From contig NZ_JAKFWH010000016.1 of NCBI RefSeq assembly GCF_021731985.1, forward strand, positions 1 to 64,000: 64,000 nucleotides of DNA. The letters run 5' to 3'. Position 1 is the stretch's first letter. Each line of letters begins with the position of its first letter. A program made the translations under genes and the position numbers. Shown one piece after another: positions 55,265 through 64,000 of this stretch. The stretch is from Nitrosomonas sp. (GTDB lineage Bacteria > Pseudomonadota > Gammaproteobacteria > Burkholderiales > Nitrosomonadaceae). The notes beneath the pieces are model-generated. The model had not been told where the DNA came from. It did not search any database and worked only from the letters and a program-made list of their open reading frames with translations.

Positions 55265-56422
55265 TCAAAATTCCAGCGGCAACTCTCTTTGACGAAGTAC
55301 TTCGACTCCCTGTTTGGATTCAACCGGAGAAAGTGTACTGACTTTTATACCGAGCAACCTAATTTTCTTCTTCAATGGTATTCTTCGCAAACATTCTCCT
55401 GCGGTACGACGTATCAAAACAGGATCCGCAGTACGTACAGTCAGCGAGCAGTCTCGTGTGAGCGTATGAAAATCCTCGAAACGCAGCTTTATACTGATGG
55501 TACGTCCAGCATAGCCTTTATGCTTTAGATCATCGGCTACTTGTGTGCACAAAGCTGTGAATGCTTCTGATAAATCATGACGATCCTGACGCGGGTGCAG
55601 ATCCCGCTCAAAAGTGGTTTCCCGGCTGATGGATTTAGGTTCAGCATCGGTAATCACCGGGCGCTGATCGATTCCGTGAGAAGCTTCATATAACCAGATC
55701 GAATAGCTGCGCCCAAAGTATATCCGGAGAAAACTCAATTCGACCTGCGCCAGCTCGGCAATGGTGGTGATACCCAGTGACGCAAGTTTCTTGGCAGCCT
55801 TAGGGCCGATACCGTTGATTTTACTTACCGGCAGCGGCCAAATTCGATCAGGAATGTCGGATATCCCGAGAATTGTCAATCCATCGGGTTTCTCGAGATC
55901 CGAACAAATTTTTGACAGTAACTTGTTTGGTGTGATGCCGATAGAACAGGAAAGTCCGGTAGATTCTTTCACTGACTGCTTAATGCGCCGCGCAAGCGCC
56001 AAGGTATCATCCGGCAGATCGCTGAGATCAATGTAGATTTCATCAATGCCGGAATCTTCAATCTGCGGCGCGATACCGGCAACCGCAGCCTTAAACAGAC
56101 ACGAATAATGACGGTAAATAGCAAAATCAACCGGCAGAAGAATGGCATCCGGCGCAAGCTGTGCTGCTTTCATGACCCCCATGGCGGAATGAACACCCAT
56201 TGCACGCGCTTCATACGTGGCGGTCGTTATGACCCCGCGACCGGCATAGTCGCGCAAGCGGAAAAAATGCTTACTGCCATCCGCCCGCATCACCGGCTGG
56301 TGCTCGTCCCGCCCGCCAATCACAACCGGCAAACCGCACAATTCGGGATAACGCAGTAACTCCACGGAGGCATAAAAAGCATCCATATCCAGATGAGCGA
56401 TACGACGTTGCGGCGCATTCAT
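55265..56422 (-). CDS. dinB: DNA polymerase IV
   Basis: A 385-residue Y-family translesion polymerase. The N-terminal MNAPQRRIAHLDMDAFYASVE with catalytic Asp residues, EDSGIDEIYIDLS (second acidic site), the helix-hairpin-helix GIGPKAAKKLASLGI and the little finger region CTQVADDLKHKGYAGRTISIKLRFEDF are all clear. Length exceeds E. coli DinB (351), because of a longer C-terminus. A LexA box was not identified upstream. Confidence 0.94.
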   Translation of the reverse strand: MNAPQRRIAHLDMDAFYASVELLRYPELCGLPVVIGGRDEHQPVMRADGSKHFFRLRDYAGRGVITTATYEARAMGVHSAMGVMKAAQLAPDAILLPVDFAIYRHYSCLFKAAVAGIAPQIEDSGIDEIYIDLSDLPDDTLALARRIKQSVKESTGLSCSIGITPNKLLSKICSDLEKPDGLTILGISDIPDRIWPLPVSKINGIGPKAAKKLASLGITTIAELAQVELSFLRIYFGRSYSIWLYEASHGIDQRPVITDAEPKSISRETTFERDLHPRQDRHDLSEAFTALCTQVADDLKHKGYAGRTISIKLRFEDFHTLTRDCSLTVRTADPVLIRRTAGECLRRIPLKKKIRLLGIKVSTLSPVESKQGVEVLRQRELPLEF

Positions 56423-56484
56423 TATTCACACAATTTCAGAGAAGGACTGTGATAAATTACACTGTCAAATAAACCGCATTGTAT

Positions 56485-56889
56485 ATGAATACTCAATCTG
56501 CCAATTTGAAAACACTGCACTGCCCATGCGGCAATTCGAAGCAATACAGCGATTGCTGCGGCCGCTATCTGGATCAGGGTGAAGTAGCCGTCACGGCAGA
56601 ACACCTGATGCGCTCACGTTACACGGCGTATACGCTGAATCGTGAAGACTACCTGCTGGCAACCTGGCATCACAGCACGCGTCCCACCTCACTCGGGCTG
56701 GCAAGTCAGCCGCCCAACCAGTGGTCGGGCCTCACCGTGAAACGCCACGAACAATCCGCTCCAGATCGCGCCATTGTTGAATTTGTCGCACGTTACAAAA
56801 TCAATGGGCGTGCTCATCGATTGCATGAAATCAGCCGATTCGTGCGCGAGGACGAATCATGGTTTTATGTCGATGGTGACATTCCATGA
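56485..56889 (+). CDS. UPF0225/YchJ-like SEC-C motif protein
   Basis: A 134-residue zinc-binding protein: SEC-C motif CPCGNSKQYSDCCGRYLDQG at the N-terminus, then the YchJ NTF2-like region (TAEHLMRSRYTAYTLNREDYLLATWH, ISRFVREDESWFYVDGD). Function is not known; similar proteins occur in many proteobacteria. The ATG at 56485 is used; the TTG two codons upstream lies too close to matter. A degraded copy of its first 150 bases lies at 60888-61040, beyond the STAND gene. Confidence 0.9.
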   Translation: MNTQSANLKTLHCPCGNSKQYSDCCGRYLDQGEVAVTAEHLMRSRYTAYTLNREDYLLATWHHSTRPTSLGLASQPPNQWSGLTVKRHEQSAPDRAIVEFVARYKINGRAHRLHEISRFVREDESWFYVDGDIP

Positions 56890-57057
56890 GGTTACGAGAA
56901 AAGTAGTAACTAAGAACTGGCAGAAAAAATATGTCATGTTATAAGTTTCTGGCAATGCATAAAACTGCTTGAAAATAAAAATTGTGGTATGCCCCCGATT
57001 TCCTTTTATTTTGCTTAGGGTGGTACAGTACCGTTTTCCCAATTCCAAAATTTTGAA

Positions 57058-60000
57058 ATGCTAGATATCACTGGTGATCACATCAGTAAACTTAACGACG
57101 AAGATCTTCGTACTTTAGTTGTAAGGTTATGTGAAGCGGAGCTTCGCCGATTAAATATTCCTTTATCTGCGGTTACTGCTGGTGGACATCAAAATGCGGC
57201 GGATGGTGGTATTGATGTCCGAGTGGAATTACCAGATGGTTCTCCTGATTTGGATTTCATCCTAAAAAGTGTCACTGGTTTTCAGGTCAAGCAGGAAGAT
57301 ATGCCACCAAACGCCATTCGGCCTGAGATGCGTCCAAATAAAAAGCTTCGTCTCTCAATTTGCGAGTTGGCTTCTAAGAAAGGAGCCTATGTAATCGTTA
57401 GTGGAAAAGGCTCAACAGCAGATAGTGCACTTAACAATCGCAAGAGTGCGATGCAAGATGCTATCTCGGATCTGCCACCAGGCACATCACTGACTCTTGA
57501 TTTTTATGATCGAGACCGTTTGGCTAGATGGATCAGGAGCTATCGAGGGGTTGCGCTATGGTTACTCGAACGAATAGGCGAACCACTGGCCGGCTGGCTT
57601 CCGTATGGCAAATGGGCATACGGTGACTCAGTTGATTCAGAATATTTACTTGACGACAAATGCCGGATAATAGCTCCACAGCAAGCAGGCGGCAATGCGC
57701 CACTCACTGTCGAACAAGGAATCCAGGCTATACGCTCAGTATTAAGGAATCCACACGGAATTGTTCGATTAATTGGGCTGCCCGGTACAGGCAAGACACG
57801 TTTGGTTCAGGCGCTATTCGATTCCAAGATTGGAAATGACGCATTGGATCACTCTATTGTCACTTATGTTGACCAAGGAAGCGATCAACCCCCGACACCT
57901 TCAGCCCGAGACATGATTCACCGGTGCGCGGTAAATGGGCTACGAACCATAGTCGTTGTGGACAATTGCAATCCGGCGCTGCACAGGGACTTGGCTCAGG
58001 CAGTGAGTACATCAGATGGCTTCGTGAGTCTGATTACCGTCGAATATGATGTTTCCGACGATGAACCGGAAGAGACGCAGGTATTCAGGCTTGAACCGGC
58101 TTCTGAGAAAAATATTGAAGAAATCCTTCAACGTTTAAAACCCAATGTATCGCAAATAGATCACACTCGCATCGCTGAATTCTCTGGCGGGAATGCACGC
58201 ATTGCTCTGGCACTGGCACGTACTGTTGAACACAGCGGCAGCCTAGCTACACTGAACGATATGGAATTATTTCGGCGGTTGTTTGAACAGCGCCAAGGTG
58301 ATAGCGAAGCCTTGATGAAAGCTGCGGAAGTATGCTCACTTGTTTATTCATTCGATGGGGAAACTATTGAGGATGTAACGGCTGAATTACCTATTTTGGC
58401 GAGCTTAGCCGGAATCCCTCCCAATGAGTTGTATCGCCATATTGGGGAATTGCGTTCTCGTGATCTGGTACAGCGAAGAAGTAAATGGCGCGCCGTACTA
58501 CCGCATGCAATAGCTAACCGATTGGCACGACAAGCATTAGAAAAAATACATCCGAGCACACTCACCAATACCTTTTTCCAATCAGGAAGAGAACGGCTAC
58601 TGAAATCATTTAGCCGACGGCTTGGCTACCTGCATGATTCGGAGCAAGCCAAACAGATGGCAGAAGATTGGCTAGGATCAGCTGGACAATTAGGAAACCC
58701 AACCTGCCTGAATGAACTTGATATCGATATGTTTATGAATGTCGCACCACTCACGCCGGGTACAGCACTCCTGGCTATTGAATCGGCTGCATCAGAAGAT
58801 GCAGGGAAAACATTTTTATCACCAGTCAATCATGAGCGTTGGCGATGGTACAGCTTATTACGTTCGATAGCCTACGAACCGCAATACTTCAATCGAGCTG
58901 CTTTATTGCTCGCCAGATTTGTTGCAGAAGAAACTGAATCGCAGAATCACAACTCTACTCATGATTCGTTCAAAGAATTATTCCATTTGTATTTATCCGG
59001 CACGCATGCCTTGGTAGAAGTTAGATTAACTGTCGTCCAGCAGTTACTTGAAAGTGAGGACAAAAGACTGAATGCATGCGGCTTAACAGCTTTAGCGGCA
59101 ATGCTGGAAAATTTTCATTTTACTTCAAGTCATGATTTCAGTTTTGGAGGCGGACATCGGGATTTTGGTTGGATACCTACGGATGCTGAAATTTCAGCTT
59201 GGTTCAGAGTAGTGGTTGCATTTGCCATAAATCAAGCAAACTCAAATTCGCTATACACATCCGACATCAAACAATTGCTCGCGCAACATTTTGGTGAATT
59301 ATGGGCATATGCCCGAATTTGTAATGAGCTTGAAAAAATAGCGAAAGATTTCGCTACGCAGGATGGCTGGCCTGATGGATGGCTTGCGATTCGCAAAACC
59401 ATCCATTTTGATCTTCAAAAAATGTCCCCGGAATTTGCTAAACGCACACTCGACCTTGAAATTATGCTTCGTCCAGTTAAATTGGAACAAAAGATACGAG
59501 CCTATGTGTTAAACAAGCAAGGATATTTTGATATAACTGATATTGAGTTGGATGGCGATAGTGACACCGCGCATATGCAGGCTTGGGAACGTGTGAACAA
59601 AGTTGTAGAGGATTTGGGCAAAGAGACTGCTGCAACTCCTGATATTCTTGCATCTTTGCTGCCGGAATTGTTAAGTAGCGATAACAATATGATATGGCAG
59701 TTCGGTCGTGGACTTGCAAAAGGCGCGTTGAATATCGAACAGGATTGGCGTCAATTTCTCAATATCCTGACTACATTACCAGAGAGTAAACGCAACATTT
59801 CTTTGTTACGCGGTTTTATCGAAGCCGCCAGCACTCGTGATTCGAACGTAGTAAATCAGCTCATGGATGAAGCCTTAAAAGATCCAGTACTTTCCCCTGT
59901 TTTCCCCATCCTTCAATCTTCATACCCAATTGACGAGGCCGGAGCCAGACGACTCATTTCCTCGATTGCCCGTGGTCATGCACCATCGCAGACGTACTCG

Positions 60001-60882
60001 TACCTAAAGTATGGAAATGCATGTGATTCAATCTCACCGCCACTTTTTCAGAAAATACTATCCGGAGTCGCATCCTTGCTCGAAGGTTATTCGGTTGCTG
60101 TTGATATTTTCTGTATGCGGTTGCACTCATTGCAAAGTAGTAAAACACCCATTAATAGTGACACCTCCGCGATAGGAAGAAAATTGTTGAAAATGAATGA
60201 TTTTCAGGATAATAATGCGAATAATGCCTATCACGTAAATGAAATTGCCGTCGCTTGCATGTTTGGAGATGCCGCGTATCAGGATGCCATAGCAATCTGC
60301 ACAAAACTGGCTCGTGCGCTCATTGATTACCGCTCAGGCGCTAGACAGTTCGGCAAACTGGCTCGCACTTTATTTCAGCTTCAGCCTATGGCAGCAATTG
60401 CAGTTTTCCTGAATGAAGATTGGGTAGGAAAAACGAACAACCAGCAGCATAGGCCACTGTCATATTTTTTCAGATTTGATCGTGAGAGTCCCGTCAATGC
60501 AGCATTACCGGAAATACTCATGGCATGGGCAAAGGAAAATCTTGAAGTTCATTTACCCAAGTTAGCCGCAGAGATTCATTTCTTCGTCAAGAATGGCGAG
60601 CATGACATCCTTCTTTGGTCACCGTTGGCACTGGAAATTCTTGAGTTAGCACCTGATCGCTCGGCAATTTTGGATATATATGCATCTCGACTCCACCCAA
60701 GTGGTGTTCGATCGGGTTCACTTGCAGATAATCTTTCGCCTTATCTCGCTTTGGTAGAAAAATTACAAACACACGATGACTCTTTAGTGATTGCATGGGC
60801 AAAAAGGCAGACTGATTTATTGACCAAAGAGATTGCTGAAGAACACAAGCGTGATCGCCGTGTAGATGAGAGTTTTGAATAA
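57058..60882 (+). CDS. STAND-like NTPase with N-terminal PD-(D/E)XK nuclease domain (putative anti-phage protein)
   Basis: A 1274-residue protein. Residues 1-160 show a PD-(D/E)XK-type fold: ADGGIDVRVELPDG (Asp53) and GFQVKQ (Gln76, Lys78), as in restriction-like nucleases. A P-loop NTPase follows: Walker A GLPGTGKTR at 240-248, Walker B TIVVVDNCN with Asp302, then winged-helix-like HIGELRSRDLVQRRSKWRAV (about 460-490). Residues about 500-1274 are helical repeats without a known family, as in sensor regions of Avs/STAND proteins. There is no partner gene, and intergenic space flanks it. The flanking duplication of the ychJ-like gene suggests insertion. Anti-phage defence is inferred from architecture. 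Confidence 0.8.
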   Translation: MLDITGDHISKLNDEDLRTLVVRLCEAELRRLNIPLSAVTAGGHQNAADGGIDVRVELPDGSPDLDFILKSVTGFQVKQEDMPPNAIRPEMRPNKKLRLSICELASKKGAYVIVSGKGSTADSALNNRKSAMQDAISDLPPGTSLTLDFYDRDRLARWIRSYRGVALWLLERIGEPLAGWLPYGKWAYGDSVDSEYLLDDKCRIIAPQQAGGNAPLTVEQGIQAIRSVLRNPHGIVRLIGLPGTGKTRLVQALFDSKIGNDALDHSIVTYVDQGSDQPPTPSARDMIHRCAVNGLRTIVVVDNCNPALHRDLAQAVSTSDGFVSLITVEYDVSDDEPEETQVFRLEPASEKNIEEILQRLKPNVSQIDHTRIAEFSGGNARIALALARTVEHSGSLATLNDMELFRRLFEQRQGDSEALMKAAEVCSLVYSFDGETIEDVTAELPILASLAGIPPNELYRHIGELRSRDLVQRRSKWRAVLPHAIANRLARQALEKIHPSTLTNTFFQSGRERLLKSFSRRLGYLHDSEQAKQMAEDWLGSAGQLGNPTCLNELDIDMFMNVAPLTPGTALLAIESAASEDAGKTFLSPVNHERWRWYSLLRSIAYEPQYFNRAALLLARFVAEETESQNHNSTHDSFKELFHLYLSGTHALVEVRLTVVQQLLESEDKRLNACGLTALAAMLENFHFTSSHDFSFGGGHRDFGWIPTDAEISAWFRVVVAFAINQANSNSLYTSDIKQLLAQHFGELWAYARICNELEKIAKDFATQDGWPDGWLAIRKTIHFDLQKMSPEFAKRTLDLEIMLRPVKLEQKIRAYVLNKQGYFDITDIELDGDSDTAHMQAWERVNKVVEDLGKETAATPDILASLLPELLSSDNNMIWQFGRGLAKGALNIEQDWRQFLNILTTLPESKRNISLLRGFIEAASTRDSNVVNQLMDEALKDPVLSPVFPILQSSYPIDEAGARRLISSIARGHAPSQTYSYLKYGNACDSISPPLFQKILSGVASLLEGYSVAVDIFCMRLHSLQSSKTPINSDTSAIGRKLLKMNDFQDNNANNAYHVNEIAVACMFGDAAYQDAIAICTKLARALIDYRSGARQFGKLARTLFQLQPMAAIAVFLNEDWVGKTNNQQHRPLSYFFRFDRESPVNAALPEILMAWAKENLEVHLPKLAAEIHFFVKNGEHDILLWSPLALEILELAPDRSAILDIYASRLHPSGVRSGSLADNLSPYLALVEKLQTHDDSLVIAWAKRQTDLLTKEIAEEHKRDRRVDESFE

Positions 60883-60887
60883 GCTAC

Positions 60888-61040
60888 ATCTTATATGGAT
60901 ACTAAAGCTGAAATTTGAAAACACTACGCCGCCCGTGCGGCAGAGCCAATTAATACACCGACTGCTGCGACCACCATCTGGATCAGGGTAAATCCGCCGC
61001 CACGGCAATAACCTAATGTACTCTCGCTACACTGCCCAAA
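60888..61040 (+). pseudogene. Decayed second copy of the SEC-C (ychJ-like) gene 5' end
   Basis: Just after the STAND stop codon, the sequence repeats the upstream region and first 45 or so codons of the gene at 56485 with many changes: TATATGGATACT matches TATATGAATACT, AATTTGAAAACACT is identical, and the coding frame reads RPCGRAN, stop, YTDCCDHHLDQGKSAATAIT, stop. The SEC-C cysteines are still visible. It has in-frame stops and no 3' part, so it is dead. Together with the intact copy it brackets the STAND gene as a direct repeat. Confidence 0.85.
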
Positions 61041-61142
61041 TCGTGTTGCTTAGAACTTTGAATTTCTAGAGTCGCCCTCAAGATGGTTTTGCAACTTCCA
61101 ACGAACGATCTCGCTTTTACCGCACGATCTACACACTCCCAA

Positions 61143-62405
61143 TCAGCGATACAGCGGCAAAGCAGCAATACGTCTTTCGATCTCATCCATTATGCGTTTA
61201 TAAGCGGGCGAATCGATACCGCCAAAGCGTTTCCTAAATTCGGTTTCAGGCATGAATTCAGGCAGATCCGCGACTCTCGGCAGAATATCTGAATCGCGGA
61301 TACCTGCGGCAACCTGGCGTTGCAATTTCAGCGCAGATTCGTTGTTGTTGGCTGCAAGTACGCCAAAGCGCGTACCAGCACGGTCGGCAGCAATGTCGTT
61401 GAAGCTGAATCCGCTGCCACTGCGCGAATCATCGACTTCTTTGTAAAGTCCAATGGCATTGGAGAGCGGTGCGGCGGCATTGGCGGCGATCGCTGCAGAT
61501 ATCGTAAAGTGCTGCGAGAAATCCTCACGCCCGTCCAGTAATACCTTGTGTGGCGGTAGTTGCGGCCAGTCTCGCGCAGCAGGCACGATGACTCCAAGCC
61601 CCTTACCATTCACAAAGAACGCCAGCACCACGATTGCAGCACGATTTTCCGCCACAGCATCGCCGCTCGTGGAACGTTCGGCTGCGAATCTGAACAGTGG
61701 CGCCATCACATCTGCAAGCGTCATCTCAGCCGTACCTGAGCCGCTGCGGACGTTCTCGGCAAGCCGCTCCTGATAAGCCTTCAATCGCGCCTGTTCTTCG
61801 TGCGGCAGCAGGATACTCCTGATCCGATCCGGCAGGTCTGCCTGCCAGTCATAGGTTACGATGAATCGGCCATCCGCAACACTGATTTTCTTAACGGTGT
61901 CACTCGCAATTCGGTAATCTTCACGCGCATTAAGTTGTCGTAGTGCGTATTCGAACAGCATATCCGCAAGCCACTCCGGAATCGATAGCTGCCCGATCTG
62001 CAGTTGATCGAAGACTGGAAACCCATCGCTTTCATGCAGCAATGCCGAGATATTCAGAAATCGTCCAAAGGGATTGGACGGAAGTTCGAAACTCGCGGAG
62101 AGCATCGCCTTGCCCGGCTGTAACACAATACGAGAACTGCCTCGTGCGTAGCGGCTGGCAAGATAGTTGACGGTCAGGTCGACTTCTTCCTGTGAAAGTG
62201 CAAGCGTACGCAGCACGCCTGGCTTCATCGTGCGCGGATCATTCGTTTTAATGATGTGCTTGGCGCGCTCGATATGCGCCGGCGTGAATTCTGCAACACG
62301 GTTGACCGTCGGCTGATCTGCCATCACCAGATAAAGGATGCCGGCAAGCACAAATGGAACCGCGATCAGCAACAACAGGAATGTATAGGCGATGTATCTT
62401 ATCAA
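61143..62405 (-). CDS. Conserved hypothetical membrane-anchored protein
   Basis: A 420-residue protein with one N-terminal membrane segment (residues about 5-28, AYTFLLLLIAVPFVLAGILYLV), then a large periplasmic part with no cysteine pairs or catalytic motif I can name. Distinctive stretches are FTPAHIERAKHIIKTNDPR, EYALRQLNAREDYRIASDTVK, VIVPAARDWPQLPPHKVLLDGRED and FSFNDIAADRAGTRFGVLA. The last resembles bacterial proteins of unknown function with a membrane-anchored, probably protease-like soluble region. By eye GC is high. It reads toward greB's other side; no operon partner is clear. Confidence 0.75.
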   Translation of the reverse strand: MIRYIAYTFLLLLIAVPFVLAGILYLVMADQPTVNRVAEFTPAHIERAKHIIKTNDPRTMKPGVLRTLALSQEEVDLTVNYLASRYARGSSRIVLQPGKAMLSASFELPSNPFGRFLNISALLHESDGFPVFDQLQIGQLSIPEWLADMLFEYALRQLNAREDYRIASDTVKKISVADGRFIVTYDWQADLPDRIRSILLPHEEQARLKAYQERLAENVRSGSGTAEMTLADVMAPLFRFAAERSTSGDAVAENRAAIVVLAFFVNGKGLGVIVPAARDWPQLPPHKVLLDGREDFSQHFTISAAIAANAAAPLSNAIGLYKEVDDSRSGSGFSFNDIAADRAGTRFGVLAANNNESALKLQRQVAAGIRDSDILPRVADLPEFMPETEFRKRFGGIDSPAYKRIMDEIERRIAALPLYR

Positions 62406-62488
62406 TTCAGATCCTCAGCGATTGATTGAATCTTGAGTAGCCCAGTCAACAATAGGAATTTAATCGCAATGATGGTGACAATTAATTC

Positions 62489-63037
62489 TCATAACGCTTT
62501 GTAACAAATCTCCACCACTTCCAGTTCTTCCACGCCGACTGGTGTGTGCAGCTTCACTAAATCGCCTTCACGTGCTTTGAGCAGTGCCTTGGCCAGCGGA
62601 GAAATCCAACTGATACGGCCGCGACCGGGATCTACCTCGTCCATACCGACGATACTGTAGGTATGTTCTTCACCTTGGGCATTGCAGACGGTCACGGTGG
62701 CGCCGAAAAACACTTGATCGCATTCACCGCGCTGAGCGGGGTCGACCACTTCGGCGTTTTCCAGACGTTTGGACAAGAAACGCAGGCGACGGTCAATTTC
62801 ACGCAGGCGCCTTTTGCCATAGATGTAATCGCCATTTTCCGAGCGATCGCCATTGGAAGCCGCCCAGGTAATGGTTTTAACTAACTCAGGGCGTTCCACT
62901 TTCCACAACTGATCGAACTCGTCTTTCAATCCTTGATGTCCAGCCGGGGTGATATAGTTCTTCAGGCCATGCGGTAATTTCGGTGTACCGTCGAGTTCGT
63001 CGTCATCTTCGCTTTCCTTGGTGAATGCTTTACTCAT
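62489..63037 (-). CDS. greB: Transcription elongation factor GreB
   Basis: A 182-residue Gre factor that stimulates transcript cleavage by arrested RNA polymerase. N-terminal coiled coil (LKDEFDQLWKVERPELVKTITWAASNGDRSENGDYIYGKRRL, with the acidic tip NGDRSENGDYIYGK diagnostic of GreB) and C-terminal FKBP-like domain (YSIVGMDEVDPGRGRISWISPLAKALLKAREGD). I start at 63037 (MSKAFTKESEDDD). E. coli GreB is 158 residues; the extra length is an acidic N-terminus. Confidence 0.95.
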   Translation of the reverse strand: MSKAFTKESEDDDELDGTPKLPHGLKNYITPAGHQGLKDEFDQLWKVERPELVKTITWAASNGDRSENGDYIYGKRRLREIDRRLRFLSKRLENAEVVDPAQRGECDQVFFGATVTVCNAQGEEHTYSIVGMDEVDPGRGRISWISPLAKALLKAREGDLVKLHTPVGVEELEVVEICYKAL

Positions 63038-63171
63038 ACTTACCAATCTTCATTAGAGATACAGGAACGTTAAGATATAGGTCTTCAGCCATCTATTCAA
63101 GACAACTTCCATACTTAAGTCCATATTCTGCGATATTGTGAAGAAACCTTGCACTTAGCTTTTCCGCTGAA

Positions 63172-63504
63172 TCAGTGCGAAACAGTCCGGGAAAACACAT
63201 TGATAACAATCACTCCCGCAACGATCAGAGTCAGACCAATCACGGCGGGGGTATCCAGCGACTGTCCGAGAAAAAGCCAACCGCTCAGCGCAATCAATAC
63301 GATACCAACACCTGACCAGATCGCATACGCCACACCGACCGGAATCGTTTTAAGCGTCAAGGAAAGTAAATAAAAAGCCAGCAAATAGCCAACCACAACC
63401 ACGAGCGATGGCCAGAAACGGGTAAAACCTTCGGCTGATTTGAGGAACGATGTCGCGATCACCTCACTGATGATGGCGACGGCAAGAAAAATCCAATGTT
63501 GCAT
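63172..63504 (-). CDS. Small multidrug resistance (SMR) family exporter
   Basis: A 110-residue, four-helix membrane protein. The conserved Glu in helix 1 (LAVAIISEVIATSFLKSAEGF), helix 3 GVAYAIWSGVGIVLIALSGWLFLGQ and the following ALxGLxLIVAG-like VIGLTLIVAGVIVINVFS place it with EmrE/QacE-type exporters of cationic compounds. ATG 63504 has GGGAG upstream; the 125-residue version is too long for the family. The substrate cannot be predicted. Confidence 0.92.
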   Translation of the reverse strand: MQHWIFLAVAIISEVIATSFLKSAEGFTRFWPSLVVVVGYLLAFYLLSLTLKTIPVGVAYAIWSGVGIVLIALSGWLFLGQSLDTPAVIGLTLIVAGVIVINVFSRTVSH

Positions 63505-63711
63505 TGGCGTCACTCCCTGTATCTTGATTATCACACGCACCTGTTCCAATCTGATGCGTTGGATTAGTTTACTATCTTACCAAACAATGGTGGCTTACTG
63601 ATGCACTGGTAGCACGCAATCGAATGCGTTGAAGCAGTACGCAGCAAGAATCGCTGTACGGTTGAAGATCAATGTAGTGACTGAAGGTTGATATTAGTCT
63701 GATGGACTATG

Positions 63712-63753
63712 AAAAAACCGGCACTCGTGTGTAACTGAGTGCCGGTTTTTTTA
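63712..63753 (-). terminator. Intrinsic terminator after a PEP-CTERM gene
   Basis: AAAAAACCGGCACTC pairs with GAGTGCCGGTTTTTT around a short loop (about 63727-63737), a GC-rich stem followed by T on either strand. It lies 25 bp downstream of the leftward PEP-CTERM gene's stop, so it ends that transcript; the A-tract would also let it act on rightward reads. Confidence 0.88.
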
Positions 63754-63777
63754 GAATGATTTATAACAATCTTACAA

Positions 63778-64000
63778 TCAGATTGCGGCAACCTGCTTAC
63801 GGCGATATCCAACAAAGCCAAGCAACCCGAGACCTGCTAGCAGCATTGCATAAGTTTCAGGCTCTGGAACGGGAACGAGGTTGGCAGCAACATCAGGCCC
63901 AACGATTCCCATCTCTCCTGAGTATACTAGAACCGAATTATCAGCAAAACGAACAGAGGCGGTGATCACTGTTCCAGCCAGGTCGGCAACCGTCGCACCG
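63778..64000 (-). CDS. PEP-CTERM protein, 3' end (partial)
   Basis: The last 70 or so residues of a secreted protein whose 5' end lies beyond the right edge. The coding frame is open to position 64000 (GATVADLAGTVITASVRF at the edge). It ends in VPVPEPETYAMLLAGLGLLGFVGYRRK, with the PEP motif, membrane segment and basic tail recognised by exosortase. Composition resembles the PEP-CTERM protein at 35680-36312. A strong terminator follows. Confidence 0.9.
   Translation of the reverse strand, partial: GATVADLAGTVITASVRFADNSVLVYSGEMGIVGPDVAANLVPVPEPETYAMLLAGLGLLGFVGYRRKQVAAI

Noticed and set aside
60817-61292. Short frames in both strands around the repeat copy
   Set aside because: They arise from the decayed SEC-C gene and from antisense of the 420-residue protein.

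Overview
The window looks like chromosome from a moderately AT-rich betaproteobacterium, most probably a Nitrosomonas-type ammonia oxidiser. This is inferred from gene content and protein character, not from a database search. Supporting signs are PEP-CTERM exported proteins with a matching CPBP/CAAX-type protease, an S-adenosylhomocysteine riboswitch before ahcY, DUF-type porins, betaproteobacterial gene orders and many worn insertion-sequence fragments. No rRNA, tRNA or CRISPR array was seen.

Positions 1-2,900 are a scarred accessory zone. They hold a 161-bp MITE-like insertion flanked by CTAG that touches the stop codon of a coiled-coil outer-membrane protein, then an IS630 fragment joined to an IS3 fragment, a long perfect hairpin and the orphan 3' end of a porin whose intact paralogue lies at 51.5-52.9 kb. 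Positions 2,929-16,491 are leftward housekeeping genes: rng, maf, rlmH, rsfS, nadD, aceF, aceE, folD, a membrane protein, and the methyl-cycle genes metF, ahcY (with SAH riboswitch) and metK.

Positions 16,609-34,099 carry the most striking locus, a leftward six-gene operon of about 17.5 kb encoding a PUFA-synthase-like (Pfa-type) iterative lipid/polyketide synthase. A 2758-residue protein has the order NPD-like, NPD/enoyl reductase, KS, AT, ACP, KR, DH. A 1585-residue partner has KS, AT, DH-like and a fused phosphopantetheinyl transferase. They are followed by a free-standing ACP starting at TTG, an AlkP-superfamily phosphodiesterase, an alpha/beta hydrolase and a beta-propeller-like protein. 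Genes are nearly contiguous, so one unit probably makes and tailors an unknown secondary lipid.

Positions 34.6-42.7 kb hold a secreted esterase-like lipoprotein, a PEP-CTERM protein, a 115-bp REPIN/MITE, an ISNCY-type remnant beside a GC-richer chromate transporter (chrA), an FGE-fold protein lacking the catalytic cysteines, a PIN/NYN-like protein, a succinate-semialdehyde dehydrogenase and prmB. Positions 42.8-48.4 kb hold tadA, an L,D-transpeptidase, and a translationally coupled LysM-FecR protein plus CHASE2-PAS-GGDEF-EAL protein. IS debris follows at 48.5-49.05 kb, then uspA, bamD/rluD (divergent, overlapping start codons), a porin, a YcgR/PilZ protein, a PEP-CTERM-associated CPBP protease and dinB.

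Positions 56.5-61.0 kb contain the second notable locus: a single 1274-residue protein with an N-terminal PD-(D/E)XK-like nuclease, a P-loop NTPase and a long helical C-terminus, resembling Avs/STAND-type anti-phage proteins. It sits between an intact SEC-C (ychJ-like) gene and a decayed second copy of that gene's 5' part, suggesting insertion or duplication at this spot. The window ends with a conserved hypothetical membrane protein, greB, an SMR efflux gene and the 3' end of another PEP-CTERM gene.
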